Assembly: GCF_023487995.1 (NCBI RefSeq)
Contig: NZ_JAMFKN010000001.1
Span: 124,001-188,000 of the forward strand
Source: Thermohalobaculum sediminis
Lineage (GTDB): Bacteria; Pseudomonadota; Alphaproteobacteria; Rhodobacterales; Rhodobacteraceae
Reading direction: 5' to 3'
Length of the DNA: 64,000 bases
Part shown: one piece after another, positions 1 to 9,927 of the stretch
How positions within the stretch are numbered: the first letter of the stretch is position 1
Layout: every line of letters starts with the position of its first letter
Notes under the pieces: generated by a model
What the model was told of the DNA's origin: nothing
Databases searched by the model: none
What the model saw: only the letters and a program-made list of their open reading frames with translations
Made by a program: the position numbers and the translations under genes

Positions 1-1239
1 GCCGAGAACTTCGAGATCTACGGCAAGTATCACAAGCTTAGCATGGCGCTGCTGATCGGCGGCGTCAGCTTCAAGGACCAGGACAAGCTGATCGACCGCG
101 GCGTCGATGTGCTGATCGCCACTCCGGGTCGCCTGCTCGACCATTTCGAGCGCGGCAAGCTGATGCTGACCGGCGTGCAGGTGATGGTGGTCGACGAGGC
201 CGACCGGATGCTCGACATGGGCTTCATCCCCGACATCGAGCGGATCTTCAGCCTCACCCCGTTCACCCGCCAGACGCTGTTCTTCTCGGCCACCATGCCG
301 CCCGAGATCACGCGCCTGACCGAGGCGTTCCTGCATAACCCCATCCGCGTCGAAGTGGCCAAGCAGGCGACCACGGCCGAGACGGTGACGCAGGGCGTGA
401 CCATGTTCCGCCCCTCGCGCAAGGACAAGGCCGACACCGAGAAGCGGGCGCTCCTGCGCGCCATGATCGACGGCGAGGGCGAGAAATTCCGCAACGCCAT
501 CATCTTCTGCAACCGCAAGCGCGACGTGGGCGTGCTCTACAAGTCGCTGCACAAGCATGGCTACAACTGCGGCGCGCTGCATGGCGATCTCGACCAGTCG
601 GTGCGCACGGCCACGCTCAACGCCTTCCGCGACGGGACGATCAAGATCCTCGTGGCCTCGGACGTGGCGGCGCGCGGGCTCGACATCCCGAACGTCTCGC
701 ACATCTTCAACTTCGACCTGCCGATGCATGCCGAGGACTATGTCCACCGCATCGGCCGCACGGGCCGCGCCGGGCGCGAGGGCATCGCGCTGTCGATCTG
801 CGCGCCCTACGACCAGAAGTATCTCGACAAGATCGAGGAGCTGATCGGCAAGCCGATACCGCGCCGCGACCTTCCCGCGGGCCATGTCGCGGCCCCCGAG
901 AGCGCCGAGCCGGCGCCGCACGAGGACGAGCGCCCGCGGCGGCGCGCCGAGCGCGGCGAGCGGCGGCGCGAGGAGCGGCCCGCCGTCCCCGCACCGAAGC
1001 CCGAAGCGAAGCCCGAAGCGCAGCCCGCCGAGACGCGGGCCGAGCGCGAGACGCCGCGCGAACCCCGGCGCGAGCGCGACCGTGGCGGTCGTCGTAGCGA
1101 GGGGCGCGGCGACAAGCCGGTGATCGGCCTCGGCGACCATGTGCCCGATTTCCTGCTGCGGCCGGTTCCGATCCGTGCCACGCGAAAGACGACCGCCGGC
1201 GACGGCGAGGGCGAGGAAAGCGGCAGCGAAGCCGCGTGA
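1..1239 (+). CDS. rhlE: DEAD-box ATP-dependent RNA helicase (RhlE-like), 5' end outside window
   Basis: The reading frame is open from the first base of the window, so the N-terminal Q motif and Walker A region lie upstream. What remains is the rest of helicase domain 1 and all of domain 2. Visible motifs are TPGRLL (Ib), VDEADRMLDMGF (motif II, DEAD), SATMP (III), HGDLDQ, ASDVAARGLDIP (V) and HRIGRTGRAGR (VI). The last ~110 residues form an Arg/Glu/Pro-rich low-complexity tail with short PEAK repeats, typical of RhlE-group helicases and probably an RNA-binding extension. The family unwinds short RNA duplexes during ribosome assembly and mRNA turnover. The subfamily name is inferred from motif spacing and the tail. 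Confidence 0.93.
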   Translation, partial: AENFEIYGKYHKLSMALLIGGVSFKDQDKLIDRGVDVLIATPGRLLDHFERGKLMLTGVQVMVVDEADRMLDMGFIPDIERIFSLTPFTRQTLFFSATMPPEITRLTEAFLHNPIRVEVAKQATTAETVTQGVTMFRPSRKDKADTEKRALLRAMIDGEGEKFRNAIIFCNRKRDVGVLYKSLHKHGYNCGALHGDLDQSVRTATLNAFRDGTIKILVASDVAARGLDIPNVSHIFNFDLPMHAEDYVHRIGRTGRAGREGIALSICAPYDQKYLDKIEELIGKPIPRRDLPAGHVAAPESAEPAPHEDERPRRRAERGERRREERPAVPAPKPEAKPEAQPAETRAERETPREPRRERDRGGRRSEGRGDKPVIGLGDHVPDFLLRPVPIRATRKTTAGDGEGEESGSEAA

Positions 1240-1353
1240 TCTCAGGCCGGGCGCGGGCCCCGCTGGTCGCGGCGGCTCGCCCATCGGCCCGGCGGTCGCG
1301 AGATGCGCCCCGCCCAGCCCGTTCTCGGGCGCACAATTCCGGATTGCAGACCT

Positions 1354-1378
1354 GCCGCCCGCACCTCCGCCGGGCGGC
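1354..1378. terminator. Inverted repeat between convergent genes, possible terminator
   Basis: GCCGCCCG and CGGGCGGC form a perfect 8-bp stem with a 9-nt loop. It lies between the helicase stop and the stop of the opposing small lipoprotein gene. There is no clear U-tract, so intrinsic termination is only a possibility. Confidence 0.35.
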
Positions 1379-1386
1379 TTGCCGTA

Positions 1387-1557
1387 TCAGCGGCCTGCGG
1401 GTGGCGAGACCCGACCGGCGTTGAAATTGTCCGCCCAGGCCGCGGGCGACTCGGCGGCATTCAGGTTGACCGGCTCGAAGGTCAGGTTGCAGCCGGCAAG
1501 CGCGCTGGCCGCGACGAGGGTCAGGAAGCAGGCCGCAACGCGAGATCGAGTGGTCAT
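1387..1557 (-). CDS. Small predicted lipoprotein (56 aa)
   Basis: The gene encodes a 56-residue protein with a basic N-terminus, a hydrophobic stretch and a lipobox L-A-G-C ending at Cys23, which predicts signal peptidase II processing and lipid anchoring. The mature part is only about 33 residues and has no recognised domain. The ATG at 1557 was chosen because GGGAGGG lies just upstream and because the signal peptide then begins normally; an upstream in-frame ATG at 1614 would put an unlikely stretch before it. It is convergent with the helicase gene. Function unknown; small entericidin-like or operon-end lipoproteins of this size are common. Confidence 0.6.
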   Translation of the reverse strand: MTTRSRVAACFLTLVAASALAGCNLTFEPVNLNAAESPAAWADNFNAGRVSPPAGR

Positions 1558-1610
1558 GGCAGCCCTCCCATCCTTCGCCCCGCGGCACGGGATGCCGCAG
1601 GGCAAGGGGA

Positions 1611-1665
1611 GCACGGACCGCGCGCGCAGGTCAAGCCACCAGCCCTGCCCCTAGGCGGTCCGTGC
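1611..1665. terminator. 11-bp perfect inverted repeat downstream of rnj
   Basis: GCACGGACCGC (1611-1621) and GCGGTCCGTGC (1655-1665) are perfect inverted copies separated by 33 bases. The repeat lies about 40 bases past the rnj stop, at the end of the long nuo transcription unit. A second small hairpin (GCGGCA/TGCCGC, 1582-1598) follows. No U-tract is present, so it may be an RNA 3'-end stabiliser or part of a Rho-dependent end rather than an intrinsic terminator. Confidence 0.4.
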
Positions 1666-1704
1666 CCGGCGCCGCCCCGCGAGCGGCTGGCGTGCCGGTG
1701 CCCC

Positions 1705-3390
1705 TTACTCCTCCTCGAGCCGGTGCACGATCACGCTGACCACGGGCTTCTTGCCCCAGTGGCGGTTGGTGACCTTGCGCACGGCCCGCAGCGCGATGTC
1801 CTCGATGCCGGCATCGGTCTTGCGGGCCTTGCGCGGCGCGCCCTCCAGCGCGGCATCCACCTCGTCCGCGATCATCTCGGCCAGCGGCGCGGACCAGTTC
1901 GGCCCGTCCTTGGGTGCGCCCAGGCATCGCACCTCGGGATCGGCTATCAGCTCGCCCTCCTCGTCCGTCACCACCGAGACGATGACAAGACCGAGGCGCG
2001 CCATCTTCAGCCGCTCGCGGATCACGCCGTCCAGCGCGCCCACCTGCGCTGCGCCGTCGAGGTAGACGCGCCCGGTCTCGATCTCGTCGACCACGCCCGG
2101 CGCATTGCCGTCGAGCCGGGTGACCGAGCCGTTCGGCGCCACGATCGCATGAGCCGCGCCCCAGCCGGAAGCCGAGGCCGCATGCTCGACGAGGTGCCGG
2201 TGCTCGCCATGGATCGGCACCGAGACCCGCGGGCGAAGCGCCTTGTAGATCCTCTCGAGATCGCCGCGCCGGGCATGGCCCGACACGTGGATGCGCGCCA
2301 TGTCGCCGTCGATCACCTTGATGCCCTGCTCGGACAGACGGTTGTAGAGCCGGTAGATGCCGCCCTCGTTGCCGGGGATCGTCTTCGACGAGAACAGCAC
2401 GAGATCGCCGGCCGACAAGGACACGGTCGGGTGCGTCCCCGCCGCGATCCGCGCGAGCGCGGCACGGCCCTCGCCCTGGCTGCCGGTGACGAGGTAGAAC
2501 AGGTTTTCGGCCGGGATCGAGGACGCATCCTCGTCGGGCACGACCTTGGGGAAGCGGTCGATCTGGCCGGTCTGGAGTGCAACCTCGATCATCCGCCGCA
2601 TCGCGCGGCCGACGATGACGACCGAGCGGCCCGTCGCCTCGGCCGCCTCGGCCAGCGTCTTGAGGCGCGCGACGTTCGAGGCGAACGAGGTCGCGGCAAC
2701 GGCCCGCGGCGCCTCGGAGATCAGGCGCGTGAGGTTGGCGACGATGTCGCCCTCGGACCCCGCCTCGCCGTCGAGAAAGACGTTCGTCGAGTCGCAGGCC
2801 AGCGCCTGCACGCCCTCGTCGCCCAGCGCCTCGAAGGGCGCGAGGTCGGCCGCCTCGCCAAGCTGCGGCGCCGGGTCGAGCTTGAAGTCGCCAGAATGCA
2901 CGGCTGTCCCGGCCGCCGTGCGGATCGCGAGCATCGAGGCTTCCGGGATCGAATGCGTGACGTTGAGATATTCGACCGAGAAGGGACCGGCCTCGATGCG
3001 CTGGCCGAGGTCGATCTCGCGCACGACCGAGGGGTCGAGCCCCACATCCGTCAGCTTGCGGCGCGCGAGCTCGGCCGTGAAGGGCCGCGCATAGACCGGC
3101 ACCTTCAGCTTGGGCCACAGGTGCGGCAGCGCCCCGATATGGTCCTCATGGCCATGCGTGAGGAAGATGCCGTCGATGCGGGCGCGCTCCTCGACCGCGA
3201 AAGTGATGTCGGGAAGCACCAGCTCGACGCCCGGAGCGGTGTCCATGTCGCCGAAACCGATGCCGAGATCGACGATGATCCAGCGCCGCGCGCCGCCCTC
3301 GCCCATCCCGTACATGTAACAATTCATCCCGATCTCGCCCGCGCCGCCAAGGGCGACGTAGACGAGCGGGCCAGGGTTCGTGTCTTTCAT
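1705..3390 (-). CDS. rnj: Ribonuclease J
   Basis: This 561-residue metallo-beta-lactamase-fold RNase carries the signature HGHEDH (His79, His81, Asp83, His84) that binds the catalytic zinc ions, followed by the beta-CASP region and a C-terminal domain. RNase J has 5'-to-3' exonuclease and endonuclease activity on mRNA and rRNA precursors in the cytoplasm. The start at 3390 was chosen because the protein then begins MKDTNPGPLVYVALGGAGEI, the usual N-terminus, and because its ATG overlaps the coaX stop (ATGA). The upstream extension to 3561 lies inside coaX and is rejected. The overlap implies translational coupling at the end of the nuo-birA-coaX unit. Confidence 0.95.
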   Translation of the reverse strand: MKDTNPGPLVYVALGGAGEIGMNCYMYGMGEGGARRWIIVDLGIGFGDMDTAPGVELVLPDITFAVEERARIDGIFLTHGHEDHIGALPHLWPKLKVPVYARPFTAELARRKLTDVGLDPSVVREIDLGQRIEAGPFSVEYLNVTHSIPEASMLAIRTAAGTAVHSGDFKLDPAPQLGEAADLAPFEALGDEGVQALACDSTNVFLDGEAGSEGDIVANLTRLISEAPRAVAATSFASNVARLKTLAEAAEATGRSVVIVGRAMRRMIEVALQTGQIDRFPKVVPDEDASSIPAENLFYLVTGSQGEGRAALARIAAGTHPTVSLSAGDLVLFSSKTIPGNEGGIYRLYNRLSEQGIKVIDGDMARIHVSGHARRGDLERIYKALRPRVSVPIHGEHRHLVEHAASASGWGAAHAIVAPNGSVTRLDGNAPGVVDEIETGRVYLDGAAQVGALDGVIRERLKMARLGLVIVSVVTDEEGELIADPEVRCLGAPKDGPNWSAPLAEMIADEVDAALEGAPRKARKTDAGIEDIALRAVRKVTNRHWGKKPVVSVIVHRLEEE

Positions 3391-4172
3391 CCGTTCAGCT
3401 TGCCTGTCTTGTTGTAGTCGTGGATCAGCACCAGGCCGCGCACGGTCAGGTCGGGGTCCACTGCCTCTATCACGCTGGTGCCGCGGGCGAAGAGGGGCGA
3501 AAGGCCCCCGGTCGCGATCACCTTCATCCTGCGCTCGCGTTCCGCGGCGAGCCTCGCGCATATCCCCTCGATGAGGCCGACATAGCCCCAGTAGATGCCC
3601 GACTGCATGCAGGCCACGGTGTTGCGTCCCAACACGGTCTGCGGCTGCGTCACGTCGATGCGCGGCAGATGCGCCGCGGCCGTGTGCAGCGCGTCGAGCG
3701 AAAGATTGACGCCGGGCGCAATCACGCCGCCGACATAGGCGCCGTCATGCGCCACGACGTCGAATGTAGTGGCCGTGCCGAAATCCACAACGATCAGGTC
3801 GGGCCCGTAGCGGTGATAGGCCGCCACCGTGTTCACCAGCCGGTCGGCGCCCACCTCGTGCGGATTGTCGACGCGGACCTCGACCGGCAGGCGGCAATCG
3901 CCCTTGCCGACCACCAGCGGGCGCGTGTTGAAATACCGGTCGCACAGGACCCGCAGGTTGAACAGCGTCGCCGGTGCGACGTTCGAGATCACCACGTCCT
4001 CGACCTCGGACATGGCGTGGCCGCCATGCTCCATCAGCTGCTTGAGCCACACGAAATACTGGTCGGCGGTGCGCACGCTTTCGGTGTTGCAGCGCCACTC
4101 GCCGACCACCTCGCGGTCGCGGAACAGCGCGAAGACGGTGTTGGTGTTGCCCACGTCGATCGCCAGCAGCAT
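3387..4172 (-). CDS. coaX: Type III pantothenate kinase
   Basis: The product is 261 residues, normal for CoaX. It starts MLLAIDVGNTNT, with Asp6 and the GNT phosphate-binding motif of the ASKHA fold, and contains the VDFGTATTFD and GGVIAPGVNLS blocks conserved in type III enzymes. It phosphorylates pantothenate in the first committed step of coenzyme A synthesis and is insensitive to CoA feedback as a family. The gene sits 18 bases after birA and overlaps rnj by four bases, so the three are probably co-transcribed. Confidence 0.95.
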   Translation of the reverse strand: MLLAIDVGNTNTVFALFRDREVVGEWRCNTESVRTADQYFVWLKQLMEHGGHAMSEVEDVVISNVAPATLFNLRVLCDRYFNTRPLVVGKGDCRLPVEVRVDNPHEVGADRLVNTVAAYHRYGPDLIVVDFGTATTFDVVAHDGAYVGGVIAPGVNLSLDALHTAAAHLPRIDVTQPQTVLGRNTVACMQSGIYWGYVGLIEGICARLAAERERRMKVIATGGLSPLFARGTSVIEAVDPDLTVRGLVLIHDYNKTGKLNG

Positions 4173-4190
4173 GTCGGGACCCTTTCGCGC

Positions 4191-4934
4191 TCAGGCGGGG
4201 AAGTGGATATCGGCCGCGGTGATCACGCGCCGCCCGGAGGTCGTCGCAAGAATCAGCGCGCCGTCGGCCGTGACATCCTCGAAGATGCCGGCGACGGTCT
4301 CGGACGCAAGGCGCGCCTCGATCCGGCGGCCCAGATGGCCGGCGCGCGCGAGCCAGGCCTCGCGGACCGGCGCGAAGCCGCGCGCCGCGTCGATGGCCAG
4401 CCAGTGCGCCATGCGATCGGCCAGCAGGCCCAGCGCCTCCTCGACCGGCGGAACGCGCCCCAGCGCCGCGGCGACCGAGGTCGCGGGCCAGCGCGTCTGT
4501 TCGGGCGGCGGGAAATGCGCGAGGTTCACGCCGATCCCGATGGCAAGATTGGCCCCCGGGGCGGGCGTGGCGAAGCTCTCGAGCAGGATGCCCGACACCT
4601 TGGCCCCGGCCAGCAGCACGTCGTTCGGCCATTTCAGCGCCACAGGCGCACCCGGCGCCAGCCGCTCGACGAGTTCGGCCACGGCCAGCGCGGCGTGGAA
4701 GGAAAGCCGCGCCTTCTCTGCCGGCGGCTCGTCGCGCCGCAGCAGCAGCGTCGCCGCCAGATTGCCCTCGGGCGAGAGCCATTGGCGCCCGCTGCGCCCG
4801 CGCCCGGCGCTCTGGCGCCGCGCGGCGATCCACAGGGGCCCATGCACCTGCGCCGCACGACGCTGCGCCTCGGCATTGGTCGAGTCGACCTCGTCGAGGA
4901 CGACCCGATCCGCGCTCCCCGCCCAGCCGGTCAC
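4191..4934 (-). CDS. birA: Biotin-[acetyl-CoA-carboxylase] ligase, no repressor domain
   Basis: The ~247-residue protein has the biotin ligase core: DEVDSTNAEA, the GRGRSGRQW biotinyl-AMP loop, and KWPNDVLL for substrate binding. The N-terminal winged helix of E. coli BirA is absent, so this is a ligase-only (group I) enzyme without repressor function. It biotinylates AccB and other biotin carriers. The GTG at 4934 is preferred because GAGGGG lies 8 bases upstream; an in-frame TTG at 4940 is the alternative. It follows the nuoN stop by about 22 bases and precedes coaX, so it is probably expressed as a tail of the nuo operon. Confidence 0.93.
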   Translation of the reverse strand: MTGWAGSADRVVLDEVDSTNAEAQRRAAQVHGPLWIAARRQSAGRGRSGRQWLSPEGNLAATLLLRRDEPPAEKARLSFHAALAVAELVERLAPGAPVALKWPNDVLLAGAKVSGILLESFATPAPGANLAIGIGVNLAHFPPPEQTRWPATSVAAALGRVPPVEEALGLLADRMAHWLAIDAARGFAPVREAWLARAGHLGRRIEARLASETVAGIFEDVTADGALILATTSGRRVITAADIHFPA

Positions 4935-4956
4935 CGGCAAGGCCCCTCGGGCGCGC

Positions 4957-6402
4957 TCACCGGAGCAGCGACTGCGCCGCGGCCGCCGCCATCTCGGTCA
5001 GGCCAAAGCCGTCGAAGACCGGCAGCCAGCCCGCGGCCATCGCCAGCGCCGACAACCCCAGCGCCCCCTGCCCGATCATGCTGGTCCGGATGTCGAGCGG
5101 CCGGTCCGCCGGGCTCAGATACATCACGCGCACGATGTTGAGGTAGTAGTAGGCCCCGATCACCGAGGCCACCGCCCCCGCCACCGCGAGCGCCACGAGG
5201 CCCGCATCGACTGCCGCCTTGAAGACGAAGAACTTCGCGAAGAAGCCCACCATCGGCGGGATGCCGGCCAGCGAGAACATCAGCACCGCAAGCGCCAGCG
5301 CCTGAGCCGGCCGCGTCTCGGCAAGGCCGGCGAGGTCGGACACTTGCACCACCGGCTGGCCGTCGCGCTCCATCGACAGGACGAAGGCGAAGGTGCCGAT
5401 GTTCATGATGACGTAGATCACCAGGTAGGTGAGCAGCGATTCCGCCCCCGCCTGCGTGCCCGCGGCCAGGCCCACCAGCGCGAATCCCATGTGGCCGATC
5501 GACGAATAGGCGAGCAGCCGCTTGAGGTTCGTCTGCCCGATCGCGGCGATCGAGCCGAGGAACATCGAGGCGATCGAAACGAAGACGAGGATCTGCTGCC
5601 ACTCGGCCACCGCGTTGCCAAAGCCGTCAAACAGTGCCCGCGCGAATAGCGCGCCGGCCGCGACCTTGGGCGCCGTGGCGAAGAACGCGGTGACCGGCGT
5701 GGGCGCCCCTTCATAGACATCGGGTGTCCACATGTGGAACGGCACCGCCGAGATCTTGAAGGCCAGCCCCGCGCAGATGAACACGAGCCCGAAGGTGAGC
5801 CCCAGAGACACGCCCTCGGCCGCGATCACCGCGCCGATGGTCGAGAAGCTGGTCGAGCCGGTGTAGCCGTAGACCAGCGACGCACCATAGAGCAGCATCC
5901 CCGACGACAGCGCCCCCAGCACGAAATACTTGAGCCCGGCTTCGGTTGAACGCGCGCTGTCGCGGTTGAAGGCGGCGATGACGTAGAGCGCGAGGGACTG
6001 GAGCTCGAGCCCCATGTAGAGCGCGATCAGCCCGCCGGCCGAGACCATCATCATCATGCCCAGCGTGGCCAGCACGATCAGCACCGGATATTCGAAGCGC
6101 AGGATGCCGCGCCGGTCGAGATAGCCCTGCCCGACCAGCAGCATCAGCGCCGAGCTCAGCAGGATCACCACCTTGGTGAAGCGCGCGAAGCCGTCGTCCA
6201 CGAAGGCGCCGCCGAAGGCCGTGGCCTCGGCGCCGCCTCGCGTCGCGACGATCGCCGCCACCAGCAGCATCAGGCCCGCGGCGGCCCAGGTGACGGTGTT
6301 CCTCTGCTTCTCCTCGCCGCCGTAGACGCCGAACATCAGCAGGATCATGGCGCCCGCGGCCATCAGGATCTCGGGCAGGACCAGCGCGAATTCGCCGTTC
6401 AT
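4957..6402 (-). CDS. nuoN: NADH-quinone oxidoreductase subunit N
   Basis: A 481-residue antiporter-like membrane subunit of complex I with about 14 hydrophobic segments. Landmark stretches include GLELQSLALYV and LLAYSSIGHMGF, and charged/polar residues break several helices as expected for a proton channel. It sits in the membrane arm beside NuoM and NuoK. It is the last nuo gene, 16 bases after nuoM. Length and conserved blocks fit the family; no anomalies seen. Confidence 0.97.
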   Translation of the reverse strand: MNGEFALVLPEILMAAGAMILLMFGVYGGEEKQRNTVTWAAAGLMLLVAAIVATRGGAEATAFGGAFVDDGFARFTKVVILLSSALMLLVGQGYLDRRGILRFEYPVLIVLATLGMMMMVSAGGLIALYMGLELQSLALYVIAAFNRDSARSTEAGLKYFVLGALSSGMLLYGASLVYGYTGSTSFSTIGAVIAAEGVSLGLTFGLVFICAGLAFKISAVPFHMWTPDVYEGAPTPVTAFFATAPKVAAGALFARALFDGFGNAVAEWQQILVFVSIASMFLGSIAAIGQTNLKRLLAYSSIGHMGFALVGLAAGTQAGAESLLTYLVIYVIMNIGTFAFVLSMERDGQPVVQVSDLAGLAETRPAQALALAVLMFSLAGIPPMVGFFAKFFVFKAAVDAGLVALAVAGAVASVIGAYYYLNIVRVMYLSPADRPLDIRTSMIGQGALGLSALAMAAGWLPVFDGFGLTEMAAAAAQSLLR

Positions 6403-6418
6403 CGTCAGGGTCTCCCGG

Positions 6419-7960
6419 TCACTTCAGGGCAAGCTGGACGGCATCGGCCGCCGACTGCGCCGTGCGCACGCCCTCGAGCAGGGACTCGACGGCGGGCGAG
6501 AACAGGTCGATGGCGAGCGAGGGATAGACACCGAGCAGGATGGTGAAGAACACCAGCGGCGCCATCACGGCGATCTCGCGGCGATCCATGTCGGCGATGG
6601 TCTGCAAGCTCTGCTTGATGAGGTCCCCGAACACCACCCGCCGATAGAGCCACAGCGCATAGGCCGCCGACAGGATCACGCCGGTGGCGGCGCCGAAGGC
6701 GGCCCACGTCGAGACCTGGAAGGTGCCGGCCATGGTCAGGAACTCGCCCACGAAGCCGCTGGTCCCGGGCAGGCCGACATTGGCCATGGTGAACAGCATC
6801 ATCACCGTCGCATAGACCGGCATCCGGTTGGCCAAGCCCCCATAGGCCGCGATCTCGCGCGTGTGCATCCGGTCGTAGATGACGCCGACGCAAAGGAACA
6901 GCGCGCCCGAGATGAAGCCGTGGCTGATCATCTGGAACATCGCGCCGTCGACGCCCTGCTGGTTCGCCGCGAAGATGCCCATCGTCACGAAGCCCATATG
7001 GGCGACCGACGAATAGGCGATCAACTTCTTGATGTCCTCCTGCATCAGCGCGACCAGCGAGGTGTAGACGATTGCCACCACCGACAGGAAGAACACGAAA
7101 TCCTGCATGATCTCGGACGCCACCGGGAACATCGGCAGGCTGAAGCGCAGGAAGCCATAGCCGCCCATCTTCAGGAGGATCGCCGCCAGGATGACCGAGC
7201 CCGCCGTCGGCGCCTGCACATGGGCGTCGGGCAACCAGGTGTGGACCGGCCACATCGGCATCTTGACCGCGAAGGAGGCGAAGAAGGCGAGCCACATCAG
7301 CGTCTGCGCGCCGCCCACGATCTGCCAGCCCATGAGCTCGATCGTGCCGTACTCGAACTGGTGCGTCAGCAGCCGGGTGATGTCGGTCGTCTGCGCGTCG
7401 AAGTACATGTAGATCATCGCCACCAGCATCAGGAGCGAGCCCAGCAGCGTGTAAAGGAAGAACTTGAAGGCCGCGTAGATCCGCTCCTTCCCGCCCCAGA
7501 TGCCGATGATCAGGAACATCGGGATCAGCCCGCCCTCGAAGAACAGGTAGAACAGCACGAGGTCGAGCGAGGTGAAGACGCCGATGATCAGCGTCTCGAG
7601 CATCAGGAACGCCGCCATGTATTCCTTCACCCGGTGCTCGACGTTCCACGAGGCGAGGATCGTCAGCGGGAAGAAGAAGGTGGTCAGCATCACGAAGGGC
7701 AGGCTCAGCCCGTCCACGCCCATCCTGTAGGTGAGCCCGGCGATCCAGGCCCCCTCCTCGACGAACTGGAAGCCGGGCGCCTCGGGGTCGAAGCCCGAGA
7801 ACACGGCAAGCGAGAGCAGGAAGGTCAGCGTCGTGACCAGCAGCGCCACCCGGCGCGCGTTCAGGTCTGACGCTGCGTCGCTGCCGCGCAGGAACAACAC
7901 CAGCACCAGCGCGCCCAGAAGCGGCAGGAAGGTGATGATGGAGAGCAGGTTGGACATCAT
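6419..7960 (-). CDS. nuoM: NADH-quinone oxidoreductase subunit M
   Basis: A 513-residue antiporter-like subunit. Conserved blocks include the [16 protein letters not shown] region with the channel glutamate, [13 protein letters not shown] and [13 protein letters not shown]. Together with NuoL and NuoN it forms the proton-pumping membrane arm of complex I. Its ATG overlaps the nuoL stop by four bases (ATGA), indicating translational coupling. Confidence 0.97.
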   Translation of the reverse strand: MMSNLLSIITFLPLLGALVLVLFLRGSDAASDLNARRVALLVTTLTFLLSLAVFSGFDPEAPGFQFVEEGAWIAGLTYRMGVDGLSLPFVMLTTFFFPLTILASWNVEHRVKEYMAAFLMLETLIIGVFTSLDLVLFYLFFEGGLIPMFLIIGIWGGKERIYAAFKFFLYTLLGSLLMLVAMIYMYFDAQTTDITRLLTHQFEYGTIELMGWQIVGGAQTLMWLAFFASFAVKMPMWPVHTWLPDAHVQAPTAGSVILAAILLKMGGYGFLRFSLPMFPVASEIMQDFVFFLSVVAIVYTSLVALMQEDIKKLIAYSSVAHMGFVTMGIFAANQQGVDGAMFQMISHGFISGALFLCVGVIYDRMHTREIAAYGGLANRMPVYATVMMLFTMANVGLPGTSGFVGEFLTMAGTFQVSTWAAFGAATGVILSAAYALWLYRRVVFGDLIKQSLQTIADMDRREIAVMAPLVFFTILLGVYPSLAIDLFSPAVESLLEGVRTAQSAADAVQLALK

Positions 7961-9921
7961 TGCGCCCCTCCCGAGACGGCGAACCAGGTGATCAGGAGCG
8001 AGACGCCGATCAGCATGGCGAAGGCGTAGTGGAACACGAAGCCCGACTGCACCCGCCCGGCAAAGCGCGTCAGCCGCGGAATGATCGTGAAGGCGATGCC
8101 GTTGATGATGCCGTCGATGGTGCCGCCGTCACCGCGCTTCCACAGCGTGTGGCCAAGCCACTTGGCCGGGCGCACCAGCAGGAAGTCGTAGATCTCGTCG
8201 AAGTACCACTTGTTGAGCAGGAACCGGTAGAGCGGCTGGTGCCGCTCGGCCAGCTCGGCCGGCAGATGCGGCGCGCGGACATACATCAGCCACGCCGTGC
8301 CGAAGCCCAGCAGCATCGCGAGGAAGGGCGAGACCTTCACCCACTTCGGCACGTCGTGCGCATCGTGCAGCACGTGGTTCTCGGCCCCGTTAAAGATCGC
8401 AGGCCCCCAGAACTCGGCCTCGTGATGGCCGACGAACTCGGGATACCACCACATGCCCGCCAGCGCCGCGCCGATGGCAAGCGCGTAGAGCGGGATCATC
8501 ATGACCTTCGGGCTCTCATGCGCGTGGTCGTAGGTGTGATGGTCGGCCCGCGTCTCGCCGTGGAAGGTCATGAACATCAGCCGCCACGAATAGAACGAGG
8601 TCATCAGCGCCGACACCACAAGCAGCCAGAAGGCGTACGAGCCCGCCCCCGAATGCGCCGCGAAGGTCGTCTCGATGATCACGTCCTTCGAGAGGAACCC
8701 GGCAAAACCGATCGGCGTGTCGAGGATGTAGAGGAGCGGCACGCCCACACCGGTAATCGCCAGCGTGCCGGCCATCATCATCCAGTAGGTCAGCGGGATC
8801 TTGGCCTTCAGCCCGCCCATCCTGCGCATGTCCTGCTCGTGATGCATCGCGTGGATGACCGAGCCCGCGCCGAGGAACAGCAGCGCCTTGAAGAAGGCGT
8901 GGGTGAACAGGTGGAACATCGCCGCCTCGTAGGCGCCGACGCCCGCCGCCGCGAACATGTAGCCAAGCTGCGAGCAGGTCGAATAGGCGATCACCCGCTT
9001 GATGTCGTTCTGCACGAGACCCACGGTCGCCGCGAAGAACGCGGTCGAGGCGCCCACCACCGTCACCAGCATGAGCGCGTTCGGCGCGTATTCCATCACC
9101 GGCGACATGCGGCAGACCAGGAACACGCCGGCCGTGACCATCGTGGCCGCGTGGATCAGCGCCGAGACGGGCGTCGGGCCTTCCATCGCGTCGGGCAGCC
9201 AGGTGTGCAGGAACAGCTGCGCCGACTTGCCCATCGCGCCGATGAACAGCAGCGTCGCGATGGCCTCGGCCGCGTTGACCTCCATGCCGAGGAAGCCCAC
9301 CGTCATCTCGGCGAGCATCGGGGCGGCGGCGAACACCTCGTCGAGCTCGATCGAGCCGACCAGCCAGAAGGTCATGAACAGGCCCAGCAGGAAGCCGAAA
9401 TCGCCCACGCGGTTGACCACGAAGGCCTTGATCGCGGCGGCATTCGCCGAGGCCTTCTTGAACCAGAAACCGATCAGCAGGTAGCTCGCGACGCCGACCC
9501 CCTCCCAACCGAAGAAGATCTGCAGCAGGTTGTCGCCGGTCACCAGCGCCAGCATCGCGAAGGTGAAGAACGAGAGATACGCGAAGAAGCGGGGCTTCGC
9601 GTCATCCTCCTCCATGTAGCCGATCGAGTAGAGGTGCACGAGCGACGACACCGAGGTCACGACCACCAGCATCACGTGGGTGAGCGTGTCGACCCGGATC
9701 CCCCAGTCGACCGCGAGGTCTCCCGACGCGATCCAGGTGAACAGGGTGACCGTGTCGCCATGCTCGCCATGGCCGCCCAGGAACGCGATCCACGACAGCC
9801 CCGCGCACAGGAACAGGATCCCCGTGGTAAGGTACATCGCGGCTTTTTCGCCGATGATGCGGTGGAAGAAGCCCGCGACGACGGCGCCAGCGAGCGGCAG
9901 GAGAAGGATTGCCGTGTACAT
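7957..9921 (-). CDS. nuoL: NADH-quinone oxidoreductase subunit L
   Basis: A 654-residue distal antiporter-like subunit of complex I. Recognisable are [38 protein letters not shown] and [13 protein letters not shown], plus the long C-terminal region with the lateral helix and final anchor helix near the C-terminus. It starts 6 bases after the nuoK stop and overlaps nuoM. The length is normal for alphaproteobacteria. Confidence 0.97.
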   Translation of the reverse strand: MYTAILLLPLAGAVVAGFFHRIIGEKAAMYLTTGILFLCAGLSWIAFLGGHGEHGDTVTLFTWIASGDLAVDWGIRVDTLTHVMLVVVTSVSSLVHLYSIGYMEEDDAKPRFFAYLSFFTFAMLALVTGDNLLQIFFGWEGVGVASYLLIGFWFKKASANAAAIKAFVVNRVGDFGFLLGLFMTFWLVGSIELDEVFAAAPMLAEMTVGFLGMEVNAAEAIATLLFIGAMGKSAQLFLHTWLPDAMEGPTPVSALIHAATMVTAGVFLVCRMSPVMEYAPNALMLVTVVGASTAFFAATVGLVQNDIKRVIAYSTCSQLGYMFAAAGVGAYEAAMFHLFTHAFFKALLFLGAGSVIHAMHHEQDMRRMGGLKAKIPLTYWMMMAGTLAITGVGVPLLYILDTPIGFAGFLSKDVIIETTFAAHSGAGSYAFWLLVVSALMTSFYSWRLMFMTFHGETRADHHTYDHAHESPKVMMIPLYALAIGAALAGMWWYPEFVGHHEAEFWGPAIFNGAENHVLHDAHDVPKWVKVSPFLAMLLGFGTAWLMYVRAPHLPAELAERHQPLYRFLLNKWYFDEIYDFLLVRPAKWLGHTLWKRGDGGTIDGIINGIAFTIIPRLTRFAGRVQSGFVFHYAFAMLIGVSLLITWFAVSGGAQ

Positions 9922-9927
9922 CGCCGC

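Noticed and set aside
1000-1035. Tandem GAAGC-type repeats in the helicase gene
   Set aside because: They encode the Pro-Glu-Ala-Lys repeats of the low-complexity tail and are not a mobile or CRISPR repeat.
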